A stretch of DNA of 64,000 nt from the NCBI RefSeq assembly GCF_020379485.1, contig NW_026014633.1, positions 1-64,000 of the forward strand, in the 5' to 3' direction. The stretch comes from Brassica napus (lineage: Eukaryota; Streptophyta; Magnoliopsida; Brassicales; Brassicaceae). Position numbers and translations under genes: made by a program. Under the pieces are notes generated by a model, which was given only the letters and a program-made list of their open reading frames with translations, had not been told where the DNA came from and did not search any database. Positions 53,372-64,000 of the stretch are shown here, in pieces (the stretch's first letter is position 1; each line of letters begins with the position of its first letter).

Positions 53372-56300
53372 TGTCATGTCCCCGATCCTGGATAGGATCG
53401 TCTGGACGGACTGCGGTGCGAGGAAACGCACCAGTCAGGTCATATGACCTAAAGACAAGTATATCATGGCCTGAAGGTAAGGTTAAGGGCATCAGGAAGC
53501 TAAGGCATAGCTAATCCAAGAAGGAGACAAGCTCAAAGGAGCTGGACAAGATCCAGGTGAAGCTCGATGAAGTGAGTGATCAGAATGGATCATGGGAAAA
53601 CTAAGTCTAGGTCTGGAAATTGACCAAGGGACTTAGAAGGATTGAAGAAGATAAAGGAAAGAAGCTGTACTAAGAGTATGGCAGCTGGGCGGTGCGGTAA
53701 GCAAGCTCGACCAGCTAAGTGAAGAGTAGTGCAGCTCAGTGTAGCTCACTGAAGAGTGTGTCAGCTCCCTGAGCTAGATGGACTAGCTCACTCAGCTGGG
53801 TCAGCTGGGGATCAGCTCAACTCAGCTGGACTGAGTGTTCGAGTCTTGGGCAGTTGGTTCGGGTCTGGACAGTGACAAGGCCATGTGGATGACCCATGTG
53901 TACCAATGGGCTGGAGGGCTCTTGTGGTTGGGTCATGGGCGTGGGCAATCAGTCTGGGCCTTGTTTGGACTTGTCCAGGAGTGGTTTGGCAGTTCCAGGG
54001 CGTGTGGTAACTGCCATAGGCGAAAGGGTGCAATCTGTACCATTGATTAAATCAATGGCCAGAAATGATACCGAAGGGATGCAATGGTTAAGAAGTAACC
54101 ACCCCTTCTCCTATATAAGGAAGGCAAGTCCGTGCCTTTGCAGGCACGCCAGGGCTTCCTTCTACACCCTGAAACACAAAGAATCCAGAGAAAAATACAG
54201 AGAGTTGGTCGGATTACCAATCCAAGACCCATGGTGGTGTGAAGGCCATAAAGAGACAGTTTTGGGGCAGATCAAGGGGGAAGTTGAGAACTCTGAACGG
54301 TTTTGATCATTGTTGACAACACCCAAAACCTTATCTGGAGCCTGTGAACACACGCAAATGGTGAGGAAAGGAGGGAGTTGGCCGGAATCCATTCCCAAGG
54401 GCCAATGCAGCCTTAAAGGGAGATTGGTGTGGAAAGCAGTTTCATGGGGAACAAAGAGGGAAGTGATGCACGACCTTTGGATGGTGATTGATTGATCATG
54501 GATGATCATGTCTAAGGCTTCCTCTGTGTCTTGGGAACACACGTAATTGGTTTGGAGAGAAGGGGGAAGGCTTGACTCCACTCTCAAAGGCATGAACAGC
54601 CTTGAAGATGGATACAGTATAGAAACTGGTTTCATGGAAGTTCCATGGAAGGAGTGATGGGCACGAACCATGGTTAGATCTTATCAATACTGGAAGTATG
54701 TGATAAGGGTTTGATGACGGCGTGCTAGGAGGAGCATGGACGCCCCTGATGAGGTAACAGGTGGGGACTGCAGACCATTGGACATAGTCCGGTACACTAT
54801 GGGCTGATCTGGTCCTGCAGTTACACCTTACTCTGTTTTATGATTATTAATCATATTATTTCTTCTTCTTATGATTGAGATTGATGATTAGACATAGTAG
54901 CACTGAACCATGGCTTGGCCGGTTCAGAAGAACCCTCCATGGCCTTGGTTTGGCAGCTAAGTCCGGATCTCCTACTTCCTGATGGATTTATGACGATCTG
55001 ACTTTGGAATCCTCTTAGTGGTGAATTATCATGAATTATCATGGTATTTGGGATTTTTATCTGATTGATTTCGAGATGGTCAAGGTGGCCGGTGGGGCTG
55101 TTCTAGGTCGAGATCCATAGGATCGAGATCGGTTCTTGGAATTCTGACTTGACCATTCTCTTAGTTAAGATTTATCATGAATTATCATGAATCCTAATGA
55201 GTTTTTAGGGATTGATTTAGAGATGGTCCCTTGGGCCGGTTTGGCTGATCTTGGCCGAGATCTATGGGATGGAGGTCGGTTCTGGGAAATCTGATTGGAC
55301 CATTCTCTTAGTTATGATTTATCATGAATTGTCATGAATTTTAATTGATTTTTGGAGCAGGTTTGCTTGCAGTCGAAATTGCACCTGAGGGCATATTGGG
55401 GTCAGATCCTTGTGTTAGGATATCTGATCATATGTTTGTGTGCTGGAACATATTGTCACTTATGATATTGATCATAAGGAATTGCTGGTTATCAACCTTG
55501 GTGTTGGTAAGGCAGGCCGTGTGTGATCTGATCATGGGCAAGGATGGACGACCTGATCCTTGGATGATGGATCAAGGTGTCTGATCTGATTGATCAAAGG
55601 ATGCACCGGTGGTAAGAGCAACACTAATCAGGTTCAGTGGGACATTGTTCCATGACTGATTAGGAAGTATGAAGACTCATCAGTTCTGAGTCATGTGGGG
55701 TGGTTGGTTGATTGACTCAGGATCTGATGGGCATTGTTAGTCCATGAGCTGGACTTGGTATCATAAGTTGATAAGGCAAAAAGGATGTGGGACAGTGCAT
55801 GAGCCGGTAAGGGCCAGATGCATGTCCTTAGCTGTTTGAAGACTTCTCAAGGGTTACTTATGTCTGTGGGGATGGTTGGCTGAATGACTAAGTACCTAAG
55901 GGAGTTGTTTTGTGTGTGTAAAGGAGCGGGACGCAGTATATGGCAGCTGGCCATAGCTCGGTTCTAGCTCACTTCGAGTGTGACAGCTCGATCAGCTAGT
56001 TTACGAGTTCCTTCAGCTACAGTAGCTGGGCCAATGAGCTAACAAGCTCCGGGAATGTGGCAAAGGTATGATCTGTCAATGTTGCATAGATCTAGATAGA
56101 ATGGCTTAGGGGAACGGAACTTCTGATTGTATGACTTGGTCTAGGTTCAGGATCGACCTTGGAGCTAGCTGGCAGTTGTGTTTACTGACCAGTAGCTGAG
56201 GTGATCTGACCAGGAAAGTGTTAGATTGGTTCCTAGACCAATGGTTAAGTAGATACTATTCCGCTGTGCATAAGTTGAAAGGTTCTAGCTAGGGAATGAT

Positions 56301-56450
56301 TAAGGTAGTCTTGAGCTAGGATCTGAGTTAGCCCTCGCCAATGGGCGATATTTTAAATAAAGGGCAAAATTTTTAGAGGTTCGGTCCAGGTATGGACTGA
56401 GCGACGTGAGGCATCGACCGCGACCTAGTCGGCCGGGATCGGGTCTTACA
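53372..56450 (+). repeat. Element G 5' LTR (mosaic)
   Basis: A 3079-bp LTR. The first roughly 2.0 kb is D-like: TGTCATGTCCCCGATCC start, GAAACGCACCAGTCAGGTC, an AGCT-rich block at 53675-53830, TATATAAG at 54112-54119, and repeated ATTATCATGAATTATCATG near 55020, 55165 and 55320. After about 55360 it becomes A/C-like: TTGGTTGATTGACT, GACTTCTCAAGGGTTACTTATGTCTG, TTAGCCCTCGCC, AATAAAGGGC, GGGATCGGGTCTTACA end. The LTRs match each other closely, with a 20-bp insertion near 58628 in the 3' copy. Open frames in it (up to 169 aa) have no recognisable domain. Confidence 0.9.
54112..54119 (+). promoter_or_regulatory. TATA box of element G 5' LTR
   Basis: TATATAAG within TCTCCTATATAAGGAAGG, downstream of the AGCT-rich block. 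The 3' LTR copy is at 59212-59219. Confidence 0.65.
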
Positions 56451-56453
56451 AGT

Positions 56454-56465
56454 TGGTATCAGAGC
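56454..56465 (+). other. Element G primer-binding site (initiator Met-tRNA)
   Basis: TGGTATCAGAGC, 3 nt after the 5' LTR end, with the same following bases ATGCTTGATCCTG as element A. Confidence 0.95.
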
Positions 56466-57170
56466 ATGCTTGATCCTGATACGGACAGTGCTCAAAGATG
56501 TTAAGTTCCAAACCGAATTTATTTCTGAAAACTGAGATAACTTGGAACCTTAGTTGTGGTGAGCCAAGTGAGAGTTGAGGTAAGTTTGGGTTTCATGCTT
56601 GTGAACGGGGAAGTTCCAAGATGAGCCGGCTTAGCCAAGATACACTCTTCCACGGCAAGACCCTGAAAACATAAAGGTTAGCTTATCTAGTTATTTGGGA
56701 ATAATAGACGGATTGGATGATGGACGCAATGCAAGATCTTTGTATGGACGACCTGGACAAGGGAAGTAACATGGACCAGAGAGTGGCTTAGGTTGAAAGA
56801 AACGTGCAGCACTCTCTTGGAGGTAAATGTTATTCCTTGGTGGCCGTTCAAAACAAGTGAGCATATGCAATGTTCATGTTAGTCTAAGGGAGACGCTACA
56901 TGGCTAGTACATGAGTGGGCTTGTGATCAGATGGATCAGCTTGGACTCAGTGTAAGTCAAGGTAGGATTCCTTAAGATTGAGTGAATGGAATGGATCAAT
57001 TCCAAGAGGAATTGGAAACACGATGTTAAGTATTTTAGTATGATGAGGATTGAGGTATACTATAAACACTTTTGTGAATGGTATGGGACGTTCACAGATG
57101 TGTGATGCTTTGGAGAATAGTATGGGACATTTTCCAAATGTGTGATCAAACCGAGATCCTACTCATCTAA
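56466..57170 (+). pseudogene. Shared 5' internal block with 24-codon fossil ORF (element G)
   Basis: Counterpart of A 3405-4165 and C 21600-22354. ATG 56720-56722 opens a frame (MDAMQDLCMDDLDKGSN) that ends at TAG 56789-56791 after the same 24 codons. The block ends at CCTACTCATCTAAGTA (about 57160), after which G passes directly into protease sequence ([12 protein letters not shown]), with no gag between. Confidence 0.72.
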
Positions 57171-57177
57171 GTACTTA

Positions 57178-57990
57178 ATGATCGGTGGTGTGGAAACACA
57201 TTATTTGATACTGGAGCTACATATAGTGTTGTGAGTCCAGGAATGGTTGGAAAAGGTTTGTTCCAGTATGGAACATGGGATGGTCTTGAACGAGTGAGTG
57301 CGGCCGGAGGGCAAGTTATGAACTCACTCGGTCTGGTTAAGGACATCCCTGTGGTGATCTTGGATAGGCCGATGCCTATAGATCTGATTGTTGTCCCCCT
57401 CAAGCATCATGAAGTGATCTTGGGCATGGACTGGTTGGGAAAGTATCGGGCAACTCTAGATTGTCACCGGGGAAGGGTGCAACTTGAGAATGAGTTTGGA
57501 CCCCGATTAAGTACCAAGGAATCAAGCCAACCTCTTGTAGTTGGTGGTTTCAGCAGTCCAAGTATAACGGATGCTTGGAAATGGTTGTGAGGCCTTTTTG
57601 GCTACCATTTACACTGATGAGGTTGTAGGGGCCTGTGACCCAGAGGGTATACCGTTGGTTCGGGAATTTCAGGATGTGTTTGGGGCACTACAGGGCATTC
57701 CCCCTGATAGGGCTGACCCATTCATCATTGAATTGGAACCTGGAACGGCCCCATTATCTAAAAGTCCATATAGAATGGCACCAGCTCAGATGGCAGAGCT
57801 GAAGAAGCAACTTGAGGAGTTGCTTGAGAAGGGGTTCATACGCCCTAGTGTATCACCTTGGGGAGCACCAGTCCTATTTGTTAAGAAAAAGGATGGTAGC
57901 TTTAGGTTGTGCATTGATTATAGGGGTTTCAGCAGGGTGACTGGGAAGAACAAGTACCCTTTACCCAGGATTGATGAATTGCTGGAATCA
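57178..57990 (+). pseudogene. Element G protease and truncated RT (D family)
   Basis: Protease and RT N-terminus nearly identical to D's pol residues 1-265. A 1-nt loss after ACACATTA near 57205 and a change to SVVSPG disturb the active-site region (FDTGATYS in a shifted frame), and a 1-nt loss near 57503 (GGACCCCGATT, D has five Cs) shifts the frame. The second piece 57571-57993 runs from [12 protein letters not shown] through [21 protein letters not shown] to LPRIDELLE, then ends at the deletion junction near 57987. The RT catalytic motif is absent. Not functional. Confidence 0.9.
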
Positions 57991-58437
57991 TAAACCATAT
58001 TGTCCAGGAAGGACTTAAGGGAACAGAACAATCTGTTAGGACTCATGGTAGAGTGAGCAGCCTAAAGATTGGAACATGTTCGCTAGGACTTGGCTGGTGC
58101 ATCGAGTGGCTTGGAGATTGGTTGAATCTACTAAGACTTGAGTACTCAGAATGCAACCTGGAGAGTTGGGTCAGTGACACAAGTCATGTCTTTGTATGGG
58201 TGCTTGATGAACCACTTGATAAGATTTTGGGTTAAATATCTATCAAGGGGGGAGACTTGTTGTGTATATGATGACCAAGACGTGGTCAGTGAGAAGGAAC
58301 AAGGTGGGAGATGCAACGAATTGGTTAGAAAGAACCAACTGAGCATGCTCCATGTTCCGGGTACAAAGGAGTTCGGATGGAACCTTTGTCATGAGATAAG
58401 AGGTTAACACCACTGGATTCGAGGACGAATTCTTCGT
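57990..58437 (+). other. Element G 3' internal block, non-coding
   Basis: Begins ATCATAAACCATATTGTCCAG right after the RT truncation. It shares TCTGTTAGGACTC, GAGCAGCCTAAAGATTGGAAC, GGCTGGTGCATCGAGTGG and GATTCGAGGACGAATT with the 3' blocks of A and C. No ORF is supported. Neither D nor B has this block. Confidence 0.75.
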
Positions 58438-58450
58438 AAGTGGGGGAGAC
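58438..58450 (+). other. Element G polypurine tract
   Basis: AAGTGGGGGAGAC just before the 3' LTR (TGTCATG at 58452). Confidence 0.9.
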
Positions 58451-58451
58451 T

Positions 58452-61400
58452 TGTCATGTCCCCGATCCTGGATAGGATCGTCTGGACGGACTGCGGTGCG
58501 AGGAAACGCACCAGTCAGGTCATATGACCTAAAGACAAGTATATCATGGCCTGAAGGTAAGGTTAAGGGCATCAGGAAGCTAAGGCATAGCTAATCCTAG
58601 AAGGAGACAAGCGCAAAGGAGCTGGACAAGCGAGCTGGTAGCTGGACAAGATCCAGGTGAAGCTCGATGAAGTGAGTGATCAGAATGGACCATGGGAACA
58701 CTAAGTCTAGTTCTGGAAATTGACCAAGGGACTTAGAAGGATTGAAGAAGATAAAAGAAAGAAGCTGTACTAAGAGTATGGCAGCTGGGCGGTGCGGTAA
58801 GCAAGCTCGACCAACTAAGTGAAGAGTAGTGCAGCTCAGTGTAGCTCACTGAAGAGTGTGTCATCTCCCTGAGCTAGATGGACTAGCTCACTCAGCTGGG
58901 TCAGCTGGGGATCAGCTCAACTCAGCTGGACTGAGTGTTCGAGTCTTGGGCAGTTGGTTCGGGTCGGGACAGTGACAAGGCCATGTGGATGACCCATGTG
59001 TACCAATGGGCTGGAGGGCTCTTGTGGTTGGGTCATGGGCGTGGGCAATCAGTCTGGGCCTTGTTTGGACTTTTCCAGGAGTGGTTTGGCAGTTCCAGGG
59101 CGTGTGATAACTGCCATAGGCGAAAGGGTGCAATCTGTACCATTGATTATATCAATGGCCAGAAATGATACCGAAGGGATGCAATGGTTAAGAAGTAACC
59201 ACCCCTTCTCCTATATAAGGAAGGCAAGTCCGTGCCTTTGCAGGCACGCCAGGGCTTCCTTCTACACCCTGAAACACAAAGAATCCAGAGAAAAATACAG
59301 AGAGTTGGTCGGATTCCCAATCCAAGACCCATGGTGGTGTGAAGGCCATAAAGAGACAGTTTTGGGGCAGATCAAGGGGGAAGTTGAGAACGACCCTCTG
59401 AACGGTTTTGATCATTGTTGACAACACCCAAAGCCTTATCTGGAGCCTGTGAACACACGCAAATGGTGAGGAAAGGAGGGAGTTGGCCGGAATCCATTCC
59501 CAAGGGCCAATGCAGCCTTAAAGGGAGATTGGTGTGGAAAGCAGTTTCATGGGGAACAAAGAGGGAAGTGATGCACGACCTTTGGATGGTGATTGATCAT
59601 GGATGATCATGTCTAAGGCTTCCTCTGTGTTTGGGAACACACGCAATTGGTTAGGAGAGAAGGGGGAAGGCTTGACTCCACTCTCAAAGGCATGAACAGC
59701 CTTGAAGATGGATGCAGTATAGAAACTGGTTTCATGGAAGTTCCATGGAAGGAGTGATGGGCACGAACCATGGTTAGATCTTATCAATACTGGAAGTATG
59801 TGATAAGGGTTTGATGACGGCGTGCTAGGAGGAGCATGGACGCCCCTGATGAGGTAACAGGTGGGGACTGCAGACCATTGGACATAGTCCGGTACACTAT
59901 GGGCTGATCTGGTCCTGCAGTTACACCTTACTCTGTTTTATGATTATTAATCATATTATTTCTTCTTCTTATGATTGAGATTGATGATTAGACATAGTAG
60001 CACTGAACCATGGCTTGGCCGGTTCAGAAGAACCCTCCATGGCCTTGGTTTGGCAGCTAAGTCCGGATCTCCTACTTCCTGATGGATTTATGGCGATCTG
60101 ACTTTGGAATCCTCTTAGTGGTGAATTATCATGAATTATCATGGTATTTGGGGATTTTTATCTGATTGATTTCGAGATGGTCAAGGTGGCCGGTGGGGCT
60201 GTTCTAGGTCGAGATCCATAGGATCGAGATCGGTTCTTGGAATTCTGACTTGACCATTCTCTTAGTTAAGATTTATCATGAATTATCATGAATCCTAATG
60301 AGTTTTTAGGGATTGATTTAGAGATGGTCCCTTGGGCCGGTTTGGCTGATCTTGGCCGAGATCTATGGGATGGAGGCCGGTTCTGGGAAATCTGATTGGA
60401 CCATTCTCTTAGTTATGATTTATCGTGATATGTCATGAATTTTAATTGATTTTTGGAGCAGGTTTGCTTGCAGTCGAAATTGCACCTGAGGGCATATTGG
60501 GGTCAGATCCTTGTGTTAGGATATCTGATCATATGTTTGTGTGCTGGAACATATTGTCACTTATGATATTGATCATAAGGAATTGCTGGTTATCAACCTT
60601 GGTGTTGGTAAGGCAGGCCGTGTGTGATCTGATCATGGGCAAGGATGGACGACCTGATCCTTGGATGATGGATCAAGGTGTCTGATCTGATTGATCAAAG
60701 GATGCACCGGTGGTAAGAGCAACACTAACCAGGTTCAGTGGGACATTGTTCCATGACTGATTAGGAAGTATGAAGACTCATCAGTTCTGAGTCATGTGGG
60801 GTGGTTGGTTGATTGACTCAGGATCTGATGGGCATTGTTAGTCCATGAGCTGGACTTGGTATCATAAGTTGATAAGGCAAAAAGGATGTGGGACAGTGCA
60901 TGAGCCGGTAAGGGCCAGATGCATGTCCTTAGCTGTTTGAAGACTTCTCAAGGGTTACTTATGTCTGTGGGGATGGTTGGCTGAATGACTAAGTACCTAA
61001 GGGAGTTGTTTTGTGTGTGTAAAGGAGCGGGACGCAGTATATGGCAGCTGGCCATAGCTCGGTCCTAGCTCACTTCGAGTGTGACTGCTCGATCAGCTAG
61101 TTTACGAGTTCCTTCAGCTACAGTATCTGGGCCAATGAGCTAACAAGCTCCGGGAATGTGGCAAAGGTATGATCTGTCAATGTTGCATAGATCTAGATAG
61201 AATGGCTTAGGGGAACAGAACTTCTGATTGTATGACTTGGTCTAGGTTCAGGATCGACCTTGGAGCTAGCTGTCAGTTGTGTTTACTGACCAGTAGCTGA
61301 GGTGATCTGACCAGGCAAGTGTTAGATTGGTTTTAGACCAATGGTTAAGTAGATACTATTCCGCTGTGCATAAGTTGAAAGGTTCTAGCTAGGGAATGAT

Positions 61401-61550
61401 TAAGGTAGTCTTGAGCTAGGATCTGAGTTAGCCCTCGCCAATGGGAGATATTTTAAATAAAGGGCAAAATTTTTAGAGGTTCGGTCCAGGTATGGACTGA
61501 GCGACGTGAGGCATCGACCGCGACCTAGTCGGCCGGGATCGGGTCTTACA
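58452..61550 (+). repeat. Element G 3' LTR (mosaic)
   Basis: 3099 bp, TGTCATGTCCCC to GGGTCTTACA, with the same D-like then A/C-like structure as the 5' LTR. TATATAAG is at 59212-59219. It differs from the 5' LTR by a 20-bp insertion near 58628, a few short indels (near 59393, 59597, 59632) and scattered substitutions. Confidence 0.92.
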
Positions 61551-61555
61551 TTTCA

Positions 61556-62347
61556 TTCCCCTAAACCATTCTATCTAGATCTACATAAGTAAATGCTAGA
61601 TCATACCTTTGCCACATCTATGGAGCTTATTAGCTCATCGGTCCTCCATTGACTTGAATTGCTCTTGCTTAACAGCTGGACCACGATCACTCAATGATCT
61701 TACTTAAGGTCCTTATCTTGACTCCTGCATCAAACAACTCCCCTAGGTACTTAGTCATTCAACCAACCATCCCCACAGACATAAGTAACCTTTGAGAAGT
61801 CTTCGAAAGGATAAGGATATGTATTTGGCCTATCTCGGCTCAAGCACAATCCGAAATCCTTTTGCCTTATAGGCAATAGTACCAAGTCCATCTTCTGGAC
61901 TGACAAAGCTCATGAGATCCTAAGTCAATCAACCAACCATCCTCACATGACTTGGAACTGATGAGTCATCATCTGGCCTGACCGGCCTTGGGTCTTAACC
62001 CAGACAACATATATGACTTTTTCATACCAACCGATGCATTCATTAATCAGGTTAGTACCGACACTTTGAACCATCATTCAGAGGTCAGGTCGTCCATACT
62101 CAACCATGATCAGATCTTACACGGCCTTCCTTGAACAATCACACTTAGGCTCAGTATCTATGGTCTACGACACATAGTACTAGCCACACACTTCGTCATG
62201 ACACTTAGCCAATCTCGAAGCTATCAACACCAAGGTTGATATCTAGAAGCATCAATCAATACTCTTACTCCTGCAACGTGAATATCCATACTAGTGTTTG
62301 GCCATCGAACCATCGTCATGAAACATGATCCGACCACTAGACTTGAT
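61556..62347 (-). repeat. LTR fragment F, second part (A/C family)
   Basis: Continuation of F after G, beginning CCCCTAAACCATTCTATCTAG. It follows C's LTR (17205-17990) closely up to CCACTAGACTTGAT, where it stops abruptly. The rest of the LTR, including U3 and any internal region, is missing. The junction with fragment H shares only an AT dinucleotide. Confidence 0.9.
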
Positions 62348-62766
62348 CCTCACCCACACAAGTGTTTCTCTCAGATTTAGGTGATCACACACAAGTTTCT
62401 ACTCAATGTTCTGAGAGAACAAATCAAAGAATCCCAATGGGCAAATCCAAGCTAACAAGGGAATTTTCTCAAGATAGATAGATAAGAGATTTTTGATTTT
62501 TTTGAAATCCGTTTTAACCACCTCAAAGGCTGGATTTCTCCTCAGCCAGCAGGCTTTCTCTTCCACCACCAATCCCCAAATGAAACTTTCGATTTCTATT
62601 TTTTTTTTATGTAGATCTTTCTTTCTTTTTTTTTTTGATTAGATGTTTTTTTTTTGATATGGTGGATGGTAATGAGGGGCCCGGATTTAAGAAAGGTAGA
62701 AGAAGAAGTTTTTATAAGAAAATGGAAGATGAGAAAGATGAATGAAATAGACAATACCGGAAGAGT

Positions 62767-62779
62767 GGCTCTGATACCA
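62767..62779 (-). other. Element H primer-binding site (initiator Met-tRNA)
   Basis: GGCTCTGATACCA on plus, 2 nt from the LTR start at 62782. Confidence 0.93.
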
Positions 62780-63170
62780 CTTGATAGAACCAAAATAAGG
62801 ATCACTCTTCGGTAAGGTTGATATGAACTCAGATCTGAGAGGATTGAGAACTGATGGTATGAACGGTGACACTAAGGGTTGCGGAATAGCCCAAAGATAC
62901 TACCATACTTCGATCGTTGCCGGATGTGACGCACCGGTCCAACAAAAGAAGGATCGAAACTTGGAGATAACCTCACCAAGAAACTAAGAAATGTTCTAAC
63001 AAAGAACAAAGAGAGTAAAAACTCAAAAGAATGAAAGCCAAACGGAATTATCTTATTCAGATCTGATGGTTACATTATATAGAAGTTCTAGTCAAAAGAC
63101 TTAAAGAAAAATGTGGGAAATCTAAACATAGAAAATGATAAAATTGACCAGATCTGGTCAAGGCACGAAA

Positions 63171-63753
63171 TCACACTTTGACTAGCGAAAAACCCTTCAA
63201 ATTCCGTCCAGGTTCATTGCTTCCTGAAGCATGTCCTGCGGACTGGGCCAGTACACAAGCAGGACAGTCCAAAGTAGCCAGTTTTGAAGTGTCACGACCT
63301 ATCTTGAGTTCCACTCGTCCGAATCCAAATCTGTCTCGACCGTTGCTCTTAAAATGCCAATCAGTATGGGAAATACGAGCTCCAGTTCGGTGAATTCGAT
63401 CATCTGGACATGGGTATTGATGAAGCCTCAAACTGGACATTCGGGCGGTACATGCGGTACTGTCCAGAAATGTATAGCAATGACCTAACTCAGGATCCGT
63501 GCGTCCGAATGCGATTCCGTCTCGACTGTTCTTCATCAAATGGAAAACAGGACGGTAAAGACAAAGTCCAGTACAGTGAAATCGATCATCTGGCCATGGT
63601 TCCAGCCAAAGCTCCCATCCGGATGCATTTGGGACAGTCCGATCAGTCTGGCCAGTATGGTGAAAATCATGAACCTCGGTTGAAAACTTCAGAACGTCCT
63701 GATCTTCATGCTGGTTCGGCTCCATGTACTGATCCGTGGACCGCGGTCTATCA
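63171..63753 (-). pseudogene. LTR-encoded polyprotein tail in element H
   Basis: An open minus-strand frame through the U3 side of H's LTR. At the LTR edge the phase is the same as in E (xT GAT AGA, giving DR-) and a similar Asp/Gln/Arg-rich tail follows: EDQDVLKFSTEVHDF aligns with [16 protein letters not shown] of E, and PWPDDR with PRPDDQ. It ends 11 codons after GHASGSNEPGRNL. In an intact element it would be the C-terminal 190 or so residues of gag-pol; here it is in the 5' LTR with no pol attached. The frame continues outside the element only by chance. Confidence 0.7.
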
Positions 63754-64000
63754 ATAACTCCGGTCAAGAATGGGAGATCAAGAGAAGGAGAAGAGCATGG
63801 AGAACCCTGACGTGGTTCACAAGGTATGTGATGGGCCGTGGCTCCATCAGACCGAACGGACGGTCCATGCGACCGCACCGCGGCTCTGCTATGTTCCTAA
63901 GTCCCATCCGGCTCTCCTTATCTGTTTCAATTCGTTTCTCTTCTCTTCTCTCTGGTTAAACACGAAAGGTTGTGTTGGTTGAGTCCAAGGGACACGTCCC
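63754..64000 (+). repeat. LTR fragment I (B family), continues beyond window
   Basis: From AACTCCGGTCAAGAATGGG to the window end, this matches the reverse complement of B's LTR (40510-40750), including CACGAAAGGTTGTGTTGG and GAGTCCAAGGGACACGTCCC. Orientation is plus. Element H probably inserted into it, since B's LTR reads GAACTAACTCCGGTGAAG at this point, but the other flank is lost so no TSD can be checked. Confidence 0.88.

Larger units (their letters stand above)
53372..61550 (+). mobile_element. Element G: non-autonomous element with D-like U3 and A/C-like U5
   Basis: An 8179-bp plus-strand element inserted into LTR fragment F. Flanks TTCTA (53367-53371) and TTTCA (61551-61555) each differ by one C-to-T change from the expected target TTCCA seen in C's LTR, so the TSD has decayed slightly. 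5' LTR 53372-56450, PBS 56454-56465, internal region only 2.0 kb, PPT 58438-58450, 3' LTR 58452-61550. The internal region contains the shared 5' block, a protease and RT N-terminus almost identical to D, and the shared 3' block. Gag and everything after the RT N-terminus are missing. The LTR itself is a mosaic of D-like and A/C-like sequence. Confidence 0.93.
62348..63753 (-). mobile_element. Element H: diverged CRM-like fragment (leader plus 5' LTR)
   Basis: The leader at 62348-62766 matches E's leader (CTCACCCACACA, CAGCAGGCTTTCTCTTCCACC, T-runs, GGGGCCCGG). A PBS at 62767-62779 and a 972-bp LTR at 62782-63753 (TGATAGAACC to GTCTATCA) complete the fragment. All of gag-pol and the 3' LTR are missing because the left side was lost at the junction with F. 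The U5-side half of the LTR closely matches E's, whereas the U3 side (about 63130-63753) is strongly diverged at nucleotide level, so this is a separate subfamily. Confidence 0.88.

Noticed and set aside
54162..54671. 169-aa open frame in G's LTR
   Set aside because: The 3' LTR copy (59188-59787) is broken into shorter frames by small indels, so there is no sign of selection for coding.
1..64000. A host protein-coding, rRNA or defence gene
   Set aside because: Every stretch is explained by satellite or by LTR retrotransposon sequence; no other recognisable domain was seen on either strand.

Overview
This 64-kb window looks like heterochromatin from a flowering-plant nuclear genome. I find no host gene, tRNA, rRNA or CRISPR. 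It consists of one long complex satellite array invaded by layers of Ty3/gypsy LTR retrotransposons, several of them nested and bounded by readable 5-bp target-site duplications (TSDs). Evidence for a plant: primer-binding sites matching the 3' end of initiator-Met tRNA, Tekay/Del-like chromovirus pol proteins, one CRM-like polyprotein, and multi-kilobase LTRs. Brassicaceae is a guess I cannot confirm.

Layout. Satellite segments lie at 1-613, 10638-15867, 41514-43627 and 50752-53037. Once the insertions are removed they form one array of about 10.2 kb, built of 185-350 bp units containing 31/41-bp subrepeats. One stretch is a higher-order repeat of about 973 bp. I label the elements A to I. 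A (614-10637, +) is a non-autonomous element carrying a D-like solo LTR (8835-10489) in its 3' LTR. B (15868-41513, -) is a decayed autonomous chromovirus. C (16869-33658, -) is a non-autonomous relative of A inserted in B's 3' LTR. D (23584-31967, -) is a nearly intact chromovirus inserted in C's 5' LTR. E (43628-50751, -) is a young CRM-like element with an intact 1717-aa polyprotein that runs into its 3' LTR. F (53038-53371 plus 61556-62347, -) is an A/C-type LTR fragment split by G (53372-61550, +), a non-autonomous relative of D. H (62348-63753, -) is a diverged E-like fragment. I (63754-64000, +) is a piece of a B-type LTR.

How the parts relate. B and D encode gag, protease, reverse transcriptase, RNase H, integrase and a chromodomain-like tail. 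A, C and G lack most of pol. A and C carry the U3 and gag/protease relics of the B family, whereas G carries those of the D family. Yet A, C and G share the same 3' LTR third, the same 5' internal block (a 24-codon ORF ending in the same TAG) and the same 3' internal block, none of which I see in B or D. This suggests one parasitic non-autonomous backbone that has combined with the U3 and coding remnants of two different autonomous partners. It is the most interesting system in the window.

Insertion order from nesting: satellite first; then A, B, E and F independently; the solo LTR in A; C in B, then D in C; G in F. All similarity statements come from reading by eye; no alignment or database search was run.
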